From contig JAEUVZ010000033.1 in NCBI GenBank assembly GCA_016786665.1, positions 28,231 to 92,230 on the forward strand: a stretch of 64,000 bases of DNA, read 5' to 3'. The notes below the pieces were generated by a model. That model searched no databases. It was not told where the DNA came from and was given only the letters and a program-made list of their open reading frames with translations. The position numbers were made by a program, and so were the translations under genes. Position 1 is the stretch's first letter. Every line of letters begins with the position of its first letter. The DNA is from Flavipsychrobacter sp. Lineage in GTDB: Bacteria; Bacteroidota; Bacteroidia; Chitinophagales; Chitinophagaceae. Shown in pieces: positions 34,607 through 42,834 of this stretch.

Positions 34607-36541
34607 ATGAGTGTTATAAAAGCAATAATAAGTATGAATACAGTACCAAAAATAAATGATGCTAACTTAGATGAGCATTTGAAAGAACAGACAGGATGGA
34701 AAGCACATTGGGATTTGCTTTTAGCTTTAGCCATATTAATAGTGCTTTTAGTTCTTGAATATGGTTTCCAAATCAAGCTGCCTAATATTCCACTGCTTAT
34801 CATTAATCTCATTGCATATTTTCTTGCAGGAAGAAAAGTGTTAGAGCTTGCTTTCAGGAAATCAACAAGAGGTGATTTTTTTAACGAGTTTGTGCTGATG
34901 AGTGTTGCTACTATTGGAGCATTTGTCATCGGGGAATATGAAGAAGGTGTTGCTGTTATGGTTTTCTATCAAATTGGCGAGTGGTTTCAGGATGCAGCCG
35001 TAAACAGGGCAAAACGTAGTATCAAGGCATTACTTGACATTCGTCCTGATGCAGTGACTGTAATACGAAATGGCAGCAGCAATGTTGTAGATCCATCACA
35101 AGTTGAAATAGGTGAAACGATACACATAAAACCCGGAGAAAAGGTAGCATTAGACGGTGAGTTATTGTCTGATAGCGCATCATTTAATACTGCTGCGCTA
35201 ACTGGAGAGAGCAAGCCGGACACTAAGTATAAAGGTGAGCAAGTCTATGCAGGAATGATAAATCTAACTACTGTTGCAGAATTAAAGATAGTTGCTTTAT
35301 TCAAAGACAGTAAGTTAAGTCGTATTTTAGAAATGGTACAGGATGCGACTGCGAGAAAATCACAGACACAGTTATTCATTTCCAGATTTGCTAAGGTTTA
35401 CACACCCATTGTATTTCTCCTTGCATTAGCACTTTGCATAGTGCCTTATTTCTTTCTTGCTGATTACAACTTTCAAACTTGGTTTTACAGGTCGTTAGTT
35501 TTCTTAGTAATTAGCTGCCCATGTGCGTTAGTTGTGTCTATACCATTAGGTTATTTCGGCGGTATCGGACTTGCATCTCGCAACGGCATTTTATTCAAAG
35601 GAGGCAATTACCTGGATGTGATGACCAAGATAAATTCAGTAATAATGGATAAAACCGGAACACTTACCAAAGGGGTGTTTAAGGTGCAGAAAATAGAACC
35701 AAATGATATAGACAAAGAGGAATTTATCAGGCTGACAGCAGCTTTAGAGAAAAACTCCACTCACCCCATTGCTAAAGCAATTACCGATTATGCAGGTAAA
35801 ATCAATGCACAGGTAAATGACATTGAAGAAATTGCAGGTCACGGCTTAAAAGGTAACGTAGATGGCAAAGAAATGTTAGCAGGTAACTTGAAGCTATTAA
35901 GAAAGTTCAATATTCCCTATCCGCAGGAATTGGAAAAAATAGTTGATACGATAGTGATAACGGCTATCAACAATAAATATGCAGGGTATATTACTATTTC
36001 GGATGAAATAAAAGAGGATGCGTCACAGGCAATAAAAGACATGCACGCTCTAAACATTCAGACAGTAATGTTATCCGGTGATAAACAAGCTGTAGTTGAT
36101 GATGTTGCAAAGAAGATCGGCATTGACAATGCCTATGGTGATTTGCTGCCCGAAGGTAAAGTAGAGAAGGTACAGGAAATAAAAAATCAGGGTAAACACA
36201 TTGCTTTTGTAGGAGATGGCGTTAACGATGCGCCTGTGGTAGCATTAGCAGATGCGGGTATTGCAATGGGAGGATTGGGTAGCGATGCGACCATAGAGAC
36301 GGCAGACATCGTGATTCAAAACGACCAGCCTTCAAAGATTGTTGCAGCTATCAGGATAGGCAAGATTACCAGAAATATAGTCTGGCAAAATATCATTCTT
36401 GCAATGGCAGTAAAAATCATTGTTCTTGCTTTAGGGGCGGGAGGTGTAGCTACTTTGTGGGAAGCAGTAATTGCTGATGTGGGTGTTGCACTATTGGCGA
36501 TATTAAATGCGATAAGAATACAACGAATAAAAATTAATTAA
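34607..36541 (+). CDS. P1B-type heavy-metal ATPase
   Basis: At 644 residues it has the features of a ZntA/CadA-type pump. The membrane metal site CPC lies at residues 304-306 (SCPCALVVSIP), the phosphorylated Asp348 in DKTGTLTKG, an HP motif in KNSTHPIAKAI, and the hinge GDGVNDAPVV. The cytosolic N-terminal metal-binding CxxC domain is missing, so it has only a short leader before the first helix. Expected substrates are Zn, Cd or Pb, by the CPC class. It would move metal to the periplasm for the RND pump to expel. A start at 34634 is also possible. Confidence 0.93.
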   Translation: MSVIKAIISMNTVPKINDANLDEHLKEQTGWKAHWDLLLALAILIVLLVLEYGFQIKLPNIPLLIINLIAYFLAGRKVLELAFRKSTRGDFFNEFVLMSVATIGAFVIGEYEEGVAVMVFYQIGEWFQDAAVNRAKRSIKALLDIRPDAVTVIRNGSSNVVDPSQVEIGETIHIKPGEKVALDGELLSDSASFNTAALTGESKPDTKYKGEQVYAGMINLTTVAELKIVALFKDSKLSRILEMVQDATARKSQTQLFISRFAKVYTPIVFLLALALCIVPYFFLADYNFQTWFYRSLVFLVISCPCALVVSIPLGYFGGIGLASRNGILFKGGNYLDVMTKINSVIMDKTGTLTKGVFKVQKIEPNDIDKEEFIRLTAALEKNSTHPIAKAITDYAGKINAQVNDIEEIAGHGLKGNVDGKEMLAGNLKLLRKFNIPYPQELEKIVDTIVITAINNKYAGYITISDEIKEDASQAIKDMHALNIQTVMLSGDKQAVVDDVAKKIGIDNAYGDLLPEGKVEKVQEIKNQGKHIAFVGDGVNDAPVVALADAGIAMGGLGSDATIETADIVIQNDQPSKIVAAIRIGKITRNIVWQNIILAMAVKIIVLALGAGGVATLWEAVIADVGVALLAILNAIRIQRIKIN

Positions 36542-36568
36542 TAAATTATTACGAGACTAAGGCTGCTT

Positions 36569-36814
36569 TCACTTTCGTTTAGTTTTCTGTGACACTTCAC
36601 CCATTACCTTTTCAGGAATACCATCATTTACGCGAATATCTCTTATCTCATGTTTATTGAGCCAGTTTTTAAAACCATCAATATCCTTTGGGCTAAATGC
36701 TATCATTTTTGTGCTTTTTAGCGAAATGATAAAAAAGTCAACACTGAAGATATAAGCCGATAGCTCGGAAGCGGCATAATCAAATTCGGGATAATGATTG
36801 TTTTCTGTGCTCAT
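36569..36814 (-). CDS. small hypothetical protein at cargo right end
   Basis: The 81-residue frame runs opposite to the metal genes. It has a hydrophobic middle (LSAYIFSVDFFIISL) and a basic C-terminus (GEVSQKTKRK). I recognise no family. Upstream on its strand is the hairpin region at 36855-36960, which may be its leader. Confidence 0.5.
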   Translation of the reverse strand: MSTENNHYPEFDYAASELSAYIFSVDFFIISLKSTKMIAFSPKDIDGFKNWLNKHEIRDIRVNDGIPEKVMGEVSQKTKRK

Positions 36815-36854
36815 AGTAACGGTTTTAGTTTTTGGGAGGCACAGACCAAAAAAA

Positions 36855-36960
36855 GGACGTGAGTCTCCACTTACCGTCCTGAGGCACTGGTATGCCCGAC
36901 TACGAATAAGCGAGCGCCCACGCCTTTTGGCGTGAGCGTTCTTACTTATGTCTCGTAGTC
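36855..36960. other. paired hairpins at cargo right edge
   Basis: The first stem is GGACG (36855-36859) with CGTCC (36875-36879). The second spans 36898-36960: outer arms GACTACGA and TCGTAGTC, inner arms CACGCC and GGCGTG around TTTT, with smaller helices and bulges between. It lies 18 bases from the right direct repeat and upstream of the minus-strand 81-residue frame. It may be a structured RNA leader or a recombination end. No known family is assigned. Confidence 0.5.
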
Positions 36961-36977
36961 TTAAAATTACCAGTTTT

Positions 36978-37018
36978 CAGGACGAGACTTAAAGCAACAA
37001 CGCTTCAAGAATTTTAAC
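36978..37018. repeat. right direct repeat bounding the metal cargo
   Basis: The 41-base copy starts CAGGACGAGACTTAAAGCAA and pairs with 25504-25542 in direct orientation (37 of 41 aligned columns identical, by eye). It marks the probable right end of the cargo, 109 bases before the protease-capsid start. Confidence 0.7.
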
Positions 37019-37127
37019 TGAGCAAATATAAATAATGTTTCCTTCAAAAGCCAGCCAATAAGCCTAAAACTCGGCTATTACTCCCTTCGCGCAGATGATA
37101 CTTTAGTAACACCACAGGGAAATTGTG

Positions 37128-39056
37128 ATGCCGGGAATAGTGAGAAGAAGATTAGAGGAGAACCATGTTAGGGCAATAGTTGACGTTGCCACCTTCAATG
37201 AAAAAGACCGCACGGTCGAGGTGGTATTTGCTACGGAAGCCGAGGTGGTTCGTTATGGATGGGACGGCAAATACATCGAGGTACTCGATTGCAACGAAAC
37301 CTCTGTGCGCCTTGAGCGGCTCAATAGCGGCGCTCCGGTTCTGGACAACCACAGTGCGTATTCACTAAAAAATCAGATAGGTGTTGTTGTCAGGGCTTGG
37401 GTGTCCGCTAATGAGTGCCGGGCATTATTGCGCTTTTCAGACCGCGACGATATAGCGGGTATCATTTCAGACATTAAGAACGGCATTATCCGCAACGTAT
37501 CCGTAGGATACCGCGTGTATATCTATGAGCAGGGCGAGCAGGCAAAAGACGAAGTGCCAACCTACCGCGCCCTCGATTGGGAGCCAATGGAAATATCAAT
37601 GGTTCCTATCCCCGCCGATTATAACGCCGGTACGCGCAGCAACAGCCGGTTACACGAAGTACAAATTATTACCAAAGAAAGGACAAACAATAGAGCAATG
37701 GCAGAGGAGAATAAAGAAAGGGGCGCGGAACAGCAGCCGCCTGCTCCACCAGCAGCACCTGCTGCGCCGGTGGACACAGAGGCTGTGCGCAGTGAAGGCG
37801 CAAAGGCGGAACGCCAGCGTATCATGGATATACGCGGAGCAGTACGCGCGGCAAAACTGGACGACCAGTTCGCCGATGATCTGGTAGGTCGCGGCGTAGG
37901 CATTGAGGAAGCCCGCAGGCTGGTTATTGACAAACTCGCGGACACGCAGCCGCCTGTTGAAACACGCGGCACGCATACCTCCGGCGTAGGTATAAACGGC
38001 GAGGACGAAACGGTGAAAACCCGTAACGCAATGGAGGAAGCATTAGCGCACCGCGCAGACCCATCCAACTTTAAACTGGAAACCGATAAGGCGAAGGAAT
38101 ACCGGGGACATTCGCTTACGGACTTCTGCCGCAGCGTACTGGACGCGCAGGGCGTAAAAACTACCGGCATGACCAAAGACGAGCTGGCCAGCCGCGCCCT
38201 TGCGACATCGGATTTTCCTGCATTGATGGCAAACGTCGTGAACAAGTTTTTACGCCGCGCGCATAGCGCAGCACCGCAGACATGGAAACGGTTAGCCAAT
38301 CAAATGAGTGCGAGTGATTTTAAACAAATCACCGGCGTACAGTTCGGCGGTTCCCTGAAACTGGAAAAAGTGAACGAACACGGCGAGTTCAAATACGGTA
38401 AACTTTCCGACAGCAAGGAAAACTTTAAGCTGGAGACTTACGGTAAAATCATCTCCATTACAAGGCAGGCAATCATTAACGATGACCTGAACGGCTTTAC
38501 CCGTTTGAGCCAGTTGTTCGGCGCGGCAGCCGCCAATCTGGAAAGCGACATTATGTGGGGGCTTATCCTGAATAACCCGAAGATGGGTAACGGTAAAACG
38601 CTGTTCCATAACGACCACAAGAACCTGGCTGCAGCCGGTGGTGCAATCAGTGAAACGACATTGTCCGCAGCGCGTATTGCGATGATGCGCCAAAAAGGTT
38701 TGGAGGACGAGGCGTTAAACATTTTCGCCAAATACTTCATCGTACCGATAGAGTTGCTTACCGACGCGCAAAAAATCATGAGCGCCATTACCGCTAACAA
38801 GACCGGCGACGTGAACGTGTTTAACGGTGCGTATGAAATCATTACCGAGGCACGTATTACCGACCCTAAAGGCTGGTACTTAGCCGCCGACCCCGCGCAG
38901 GTGGACATGCTTTCTTATGCCTACCTGAATGGACAGGGGCTTTATACGGAAACCCGTAACGGTTGGGAAGTGGACGGCGTGGAAGTGAAGGCAAGGCTGG
39001 ACTTCGGCGGTGTGTGTTGGGATCACAGGGGCTTTTACAAAAATCCGGGAGCATAA
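37128..39056 (+). CDS. prohead protease / major capsid protein fusion
   Basis: This 642-residue protein joins two head functions. Residues about 1-190 form an HK97-like prohead protease with His in LDNHSAYSL and Ser in IIRNVSVGYRV. A Pro/Ala linker follows (QQPPAPPAAPAAP), then a helical scaffold-like region, and a capsid domain from about residue 350 with LFHNDHKNLAAAGG and a C-terminal DFGGVCWDHRGFYKNPGA. Self-cleavage would release the capsid subunit and the scaffold. Such single-gene protease-scaffold-capsid units occur in several phage groups. I use ATG 37128 rather than the GTG at 37125. Confidence 0.88.
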   Translation: MPGIVRRRLEENHVRAIVDVATFNEKDRTVEVVFATEAEVVRYGWDGKYIEVLDCNETSVRLERLNSGAPVLDNHSAYSLKNQIGVVVRAWVSANECRALLRFSDRDDIAGIISDIKNGIIRNVSVGYRVYIYEQGEQAKDEVPTYRALDWEPMEISMVPIPADYNAGTRSNSRLHEVQIITKERTNNRAMAEENKERGAEQQPPAPPAAPAAPVDTEAVRSEGAKAERQRIMDIRGAVRAAKLDDQFADDLVGRGVGIEEARRLVIDKLADTQPPVETRGTHTSGVGINGEDETVKTRNAMEEALAHRADPSNFKLETDKAKEYRGHSLTDFCRSVLDAQGVKTTGMTKDELASRALATSDFPALMANVVNKFLRRAHSAAPQTWKRLANQMSASDFKQITGVQFGGSLKLEKVNEHGEFKYGKLSDSKENFKLETYGKIISITRQAIINDDLNGFTRLSQLFGAAAANLESDIMWGLILNNPKMGNGKTLFHNDHKNLAAAGGAISETTLSAARIAMMRQKGLEDEALNIFAKYFIVPIELLTDAQKIMSAITANKTGDVNVFNGAYEIITEARITDPKGWYLAADPAQVDMLSYAYLNGQGLYTETRNGWEVDGVEVKARLDFGGVCWDHRGFYKNPGA

Positions 39057-39112
39057 CCGGATAGGTTTTACGGGATAGGTTTTACATACAGGAATTACAG
39101 GAGGATAGATAG

Positions 39113-39445
39113 ATGAAAAATTTTATAGCGAAAGGAAAAGTAATAACGGTCATTGCCGCCGCCGCAATACTGGCGGGTGACTTGGTTAAGGTTGGCGGCG
39201 GCGGTATGGTAGGCGTTGCGGCAACTGGCGCGGGCGAAGGTGAGGAAACGGAAGTATCGCTTACCGGCGTGTTTGAAGTAGCCAAAGCGGAGGTAGCCAT
39301 CAGCCAGGGCGATAAGCTCTATTACGTGGAGGCGGATAAGAAACTATCCAAAACGGCAAGCGGCAACACCTTTGCCGGTTATGCCTGCGCGGACGCAGCA
39401 GCCGGTGACGCAACAGTAAAACTGTTACTCGCCAATGGCATTTGA
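39113..39445 (+). CDS. capsid decoration-like protein (DUF2190)
   Basis: The 110-residue protein has a Gly/Ala-rich beta pattern: KVITVIAAAAILAGDLVKVGG followed by ISQGDKLYYVEADKKL and FAGYACADAAAGDATVKLLL. That is the DUF2190 layout, a family found beside capsid genes and thought to be a head decoration or stabilising protein. An AGGAGG at 39099-39104 precedes it. It overlaps the next gene by 11 bases. Confidence 0.75.
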   Translation: MKNFIAKGKVITVIAAAAILAGDLVKVGGGGMVGVAATGAGEGEETEVSLTGVFEVAKAEVAISQGDKLYYVEADKKLSKTASGNTFAGYACADAAAGDATVKLLLANGI

Positions 39446-39782
39446 TAATCTGTTCGACGGGCTGCAAGCGGCAACATTCGACACAGTGACGGCAATAATG
39501 GGATATACCGCCGTCTGGCAGCCCTCGGACGGTTCATCAATGCAAACGGCAAGGGTGCTGTTTAAAAACCCCACAGAGGGCGAAAAAATCGGCGACCAGG
39601 AGTATGACCCTTACCGATATACAATGGAATACAAAGAGGGCGTGTTCGGCGGCTTAAAGCCAAGTGTGGACGCTAACAACGTGGAGGAGATAACCATAGG
39701 CGCGGTAAGCTATTATGTGCGCAAGGTGGACGGAAAATTTGACGGTAAGACAATGATAGCGGCGTTGGAAGTGAAGGGATAG
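39435..39782 (+). CDS. head-tail joining protein
   Basis: This 115-residue protein has a beta-rich layout (YTAVWQPSDGSSMQTARVLFKNPTE through VSYYVRKVDGKFDGKTMIAAL) like FII/ATP-synthase-type head-tail joiners. Its place between the decoration and tail-terminator genes fits. The assignment is by position and fold impression. Confidence 0.6.
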   Translation: MAFDNLFDGLQAATFDTVTAIMGYTAVWQPSDGSSMQTARVLFKNPTEGEKIGDQEYDPYRYTMEYKEGVFGGLKPSVDANNVEEITIGAVSYYVRKVDGKFDGKTMIAALEVKG

Positions 39783-39792
39783 GATTTATAGC

Positions 39793-40269
39793 ATGGATTA
39801 CGGAACGCTGGAGATAGCCATAGCAGAGAGGCTGCAACAAAAATTACAAACACAGGGCTTTGATGCCATACCGTTACCGGAAACACAGGCGGAATATTCC
39901 AAGCCCTTCACCAACGGACGCGCTACCGTAGCGTTCACCACCGCGCGGCTGGACAAGCCGCAAAGCACGGACGAAGTATCGCAACATCTGGTCGTTACAT
40001 TTTCCATTAGCCTGCAATCGCGTTTCCTGCGCGGTGAAAAAGGCATACACCAGTTATCACGATTAGTCAAGCAATACCTGCTTGGTTTTCGCCCGCAGGA
40101 TTGCGGCAGGCTATACCACGTATCCCATGAATTTGTCCGCTACGAGGACGGCGTGTGGGAGCATGTAATGGACTTTGAAACAAAGACGCTTTGGGTACAG
40201 GAGATAGATAACGAGGACGAAGAAGAAATGCCGCTATTGAGGCAACTGGATTTTGAGGAGAAGGAATAA
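39793..40269 (+). CDS. tail terminator-like protein (Mu gp37/DUF1834-type)
   Basis: The 158-residue product matches Mu-type genes between the head joiner and tail sheath: LEIAIAERLQQKLQ at the start, a middle FSISLQSRFLRG segment, and an acidic C-terminus (NEDEEEMP). It probably ends tail tube growth and joins tail to head. Confidence 0.65.
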   Translation: MDYGTLEIAIAERLQQKLQTQGFDAIPLPETQAEYSKPFTNGRATVAFTTARLDKPQSTDEVSQHLVVTFSISLQSRFLRGEKGIHQLSRLVKQYLLGFRPQDCGRLYHVSHEFVRYEDGVWEHVMDFETKTLWVQEIDNEDEEEMPLLRQLDFEEKE

Positions 40270-40275
40270 GGCAAA

Positions 40276-40458
40276 ATGAAAAAGTACACATACACGGCAG
40301 TAGTACCCTGCCATTTTTCCATAGGAACAACGGATTACTCGCTGCATAACGGGGGGACATATACGCTCCCGGCGGGTAACGGCTTTGTTCAATCGCTGGT
40401 AGCGCAGGGGCTGCTTCAGGAAACAAAAACAACCAACAACAAAAAGACGGAGGGATAA
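40276..40458 (+). CDS. small phage protein before the sheath gene (DUF2635-like position)
   Basis: The 60-residue protein contains GGTYTLPAGNGFVQSLVAQGLL, a short beta-type unit, and a polar tail. Mu-type phages carry a small DUF2635 gene just before the sheath, so the position suggests an equivalent. The stop overlaps the next ATG (TAATG). Confidence 0.55.
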   Translation: MKKYTYTAVVPCHFSIGTTDYSLHNGGTYTLPAGNGFVQSLVAQGLLQETKTTNNKKTEG

Positions 40459-41873
40459 TGGCTGCAAATTTTTTGCATGGTGTAGAGACAATAGAGATAG
40501 AGAGCGGCAGCCGGACGATACAGGTAGTAAAATCTGCGGTTATTGGTTTGGTAGGCATAGCCCCGGTGGGTGAAGTAAATACGCCCATACTCGTGAACAG
40601 CGACAGGGACGCGGCGCAATTCGGGAGCAAGCTGCCCGGCTTCACCATACCGCAATCCTTAGACGCGATATTCAAGCAGGGCGCGGGTACAGTGGTAGTG
40701 GTCAATATTTTTGACCCGGTACAGCATACCATGCAGGTAACGGACGAGGCGCAACTTGTTACCAACGGAAAAATAAAACTGAACGCTGCGCCCATAGGTA
40801 ACGTAGCAATCGACGACAGCAACGGCGACCCCGTTACTTACATTGCCGGTACAGATTATACGCTGGACAATTACGGAAACTTTACCGTGTTATCTTCTAC
40901 GATTGCGGAGGGCACAGCGTTAAAGTTCACCTATAAGAAACTGAACGCAGCCGCAATTACGGCGGCAAAGCTGATAGGAGAAATTGACTCCGTAACCGGC
41001 AACAGAACCGGCATGAAATGTTGGGACTTGTCGTATAACCTGTACGGGTTCAAGCCCAAAATACTGATAGCTCCCGGCTATTCCAGCATGAACGCCATAG
41101 CAACGGAATTAATCAGCATGGCAACCAAGCTAAGGGCTGTTTGCTACCTGGACGCGCCTTATGGCGTTACCGTTTCTCAGGCAATAAGCGGGCGCGGTGT
41201 AGCCGGTACGATCAACTTCAACACCAGCAGCAAACGTGCGGAGCTACTATACCCGCACCTGAAATGGTACGATACCGCAACGGACAGCAATATAGATTTT
41301 CCGTACAGCGCATTTAAGGCAGGCATACGCGCGGCTGTGGACAACAACGAGGGATTTTGGGTGTCCGATTCCAACCACGAAATTTTAGGCATTGTAGGCG
41401 CGGAGCGTAATATCTCCGCCGATATCAGCGACGCGCAATCCGACGCTAACCTGCTGAATGAAAAAGGTATCACGACCATTTTTAACAGCTTCGGTTCCGG
41501 CATCCGTACATGGGGCAACCGTAACGCCTCCTTTCCCGTAAGCACCGCGCCGGACAATTTCGTTTGCGTCCGCCGTACTGCGGATATACTACTGGAGAGC
41601 GTAGAGCAGGCGACACTGCAATTCATGGACAAGCCTATCAACAACGCTTTGATAGATGCCATTAAGGAAGGCGTCAACAGCTTTATCCGTACCCTGATAG
41701 GTCGCGGCGCGTTGATAGACGGCAAGTGTACGTTTGACCGCAGCAAGAACGGCAACGAGCAGATAGCGGCAGGACACCTTGTTTTTGACATCAGCTTCAT
41801 TGCTCCGCCCGCCGGTGAGCGCATCACCTTCAACAGCTACATAGACATCAACTTACTTAAATCATTGAAATAA
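40458..41873 (+). CDS. contractile tail sheath protein
   Basis: At 471 residues the protein follows the P2/Mu sheath pattern: VVKSAVIGLVGIAP near the start, GAGTVVVVNIFDP, and a C-terminal LVFDISFIAPPAGERITF. It forms the outer sheath that contracts to drive the tube through the envelope. This shows the phage is a myovirus. Confidence 0.9.
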   Translation: MAANFLHGVETIEIESGSRTIQVVKSAVIGLVGIAPVGEVNTPILVNSDRDAAQFGSKLPGFTIPQSLDAIFKQGAGTVVVVNIFDPVQHTMQVTDEAQLVTNGKIKLNAAPIGNVAIDDSNGDPVTYIAGTDYTLDNYGNFTVLSSTIAEGTALKFTYKKLNAAAITAAKLIGEIDSVTGNRTGMKCWDLSYNLYGFKPKILIAPGYSSMNAIATELISMATKLRAVCYLDAPYGVTVSQAISGRGVAGTINFNTSSKRAELLYPHLKWYDTATDSNIDFPYSAFKAGIRAAVDNNEGFWVSDSNHEILGIVGAERNISADISDAQSDANLLNEKGITTIFNSFGSGIRTWGNRNASFPVSTAPDNFVCVRRTADILLESVEQATLQFMDKPINNALIDAIKEGVNSFIRTLIGRGALIDGKCTFDRSKNGNEQIAAGHLVFDISFIAPPAGERITFNSYIDINLLKSLK

Positions 41874-41875
41874 TA

Positions 41876-42400
41876 ATGGCTAAGAAAATATCCATTAACA
41901 GGCTGACCAATGCCAATATATACGCGGACGGCAATTCCTTTTTGGGACGCGCGGAGGAAATAGGATTGCCGCAGGTAAAATTCAAGAACGGGGAACACAA
42001 AGCCCTCGGTATGATTGGAGCAATGGAGTACTTCTCCGGTATTGATAAACTGGAAGGAAAAATCAAATGGAACAGCTATTACCCGGAAGTCCTGAAGAAG
42101 ATGGCAAACCCGTTTGAGGCAATCAAACTACAGGTACGCGCTTCTTTGGAAACCTACGAAGGCGGCAGCCGCGTAGCGCAGGTTCCTGTGGTATGTTATA
42201 TCACCGCGCAATCAAAAGATTTTCCGCTTGGCAACTTCAAGCAACACGATAATGTGGAAATGGAAAACAACTTCGGTGCTACCTATTGCAAGCTGGAAAT
42301 AGACGGTGAGGAGATAGTAGAGATAGACATGGAAGCAAACATTTTTAAAGTCGGCGGCGAAGATCTGCTGGCGCAGTACCGGGCTAATCTCGGTATATAA
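41876..42400 (+). CDS. tail tube protein (P2 FII type)
   Basis: The 174-residue protein has NRLTNANIYADGNSFLGRAEEIGLP at the start and a beta-rich body with VEMENNFGATYCKLEIDGEEIVEIDMEANIF, a typical FII layout. It stacks as the inner tube. It lies right after the sheath gene as in P2. Confidence 0.88.
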   Translation: MAKKISINRLTNANIYADGNSFLGRAEEIGLPQVKFKNGEHKALGMIGAMEYFSGIDKLEGKIKWNSYYPEVLKKMANPFEAIKLQVRASLETYEGGSRVAQVPVVCYITAQSKDFPLGNFKQHDNVEMENNFGATYCKLEIDGEEIVEIDMEANIFKVGGEDLLAQYRANLGI

Positions 42401-42439
42401 TTCAAACCAATTTTTAGAACGGATTTAGAGCAAAAGATT

Positions 42440-42685
42440 ATGAGCAAGCAACAGGCAGAAGTTACATTGAGCGACGGACGTATCGCATTGATTAAGGCGG
42501 GTAAAGGCAGGGACGCAAAAGAAGCGTTGCGTATTTCAGGCGGCAGGGAGGACGAGTACATGAACGCCCTCATGAGCCGCACTGTATCCATAGACGGCAA
42601 GCCCGTTGTACCGGAGGAACTGGACGAGTTACCTATGAACGATTATATCAAGATACAAACCGAGTTCTCCGAAATAAATTTTTAG
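42440..42685 (+). CDS. tail assembly chaperone gpE
   Basis: The zero-frame product is 81 residues, with an ALIKAGKGRDAKEAL start and EELDELPMNDYIKIQTEF near the end. It sits between the tube and tape-measure genes, where P2 E/E' and lambda G/GT chaperones are encoded. Its stop follows a slippery heptamer at 42676-42682, and the -1 frame continues to 42834 (see next entry). Confidence 0.85.
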   Translation: MSKQQAEVTLSDGRIALIKAGKGRDAKEALRISGGREDEYMNALMSRTVSIDGKPVVPEELDELPMNDYIKIQTEFSEINF

Positions 42686-42834
42686 TAACCGCCGAGCAAA
42701 TGGCTTTCGCAGCTCATTTCTTCGGCACGTCCCCTCTTGAATTAATGTCGTGGACAACGGCGGATATAAGCTATTGGTTCCACGAAGCCCACAAACTGCA
42801 TACAAAACTGAACAAGCCCCCGGATGGCGGATAA
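42440..42834 (+). CDS. gpE-E' frameshift product
   Basis: The heptamer A AAT TTT (42676-42682) is a canonical -1 slippery site in the right register, right before the gpE stop. After the slip, re-reading base 42682, the frame reads LVTAEQMAFAAHFFGTSPLE and then WTTADISYWFHEAH to a stop at 42834, adding 50 residues. The Trp-rich end fits the E'/T extension that contacts the tape measure. The joined product would be about 131 residues. The tape-measure start (42824) overlaps it. Confidence 0.82.

Larger units (their letters stand above)
25504..37018. mobile_element. 11.5 kb heavy-metal/redox cargo inserted in the phage head module
   Basis: The block lies between the portal and protease-capsid genes, which are normally adjacent. 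Its base and codon use is clearly more AT-rich than the surrounding phage. It carries a di-haem oxidoreductase, Rieske protein, porin, Cys/His-rich protein, RND pump-TolC fusion, adaptor and P1B ATPase, all co-directional with the phage late genes. Near-40-base direct repeats bound it, and hairpins lie at the right edge. I find no integrase or transposase, so it would have moved by a helper enzyme or be a decayed element. Confidence 0.75.
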
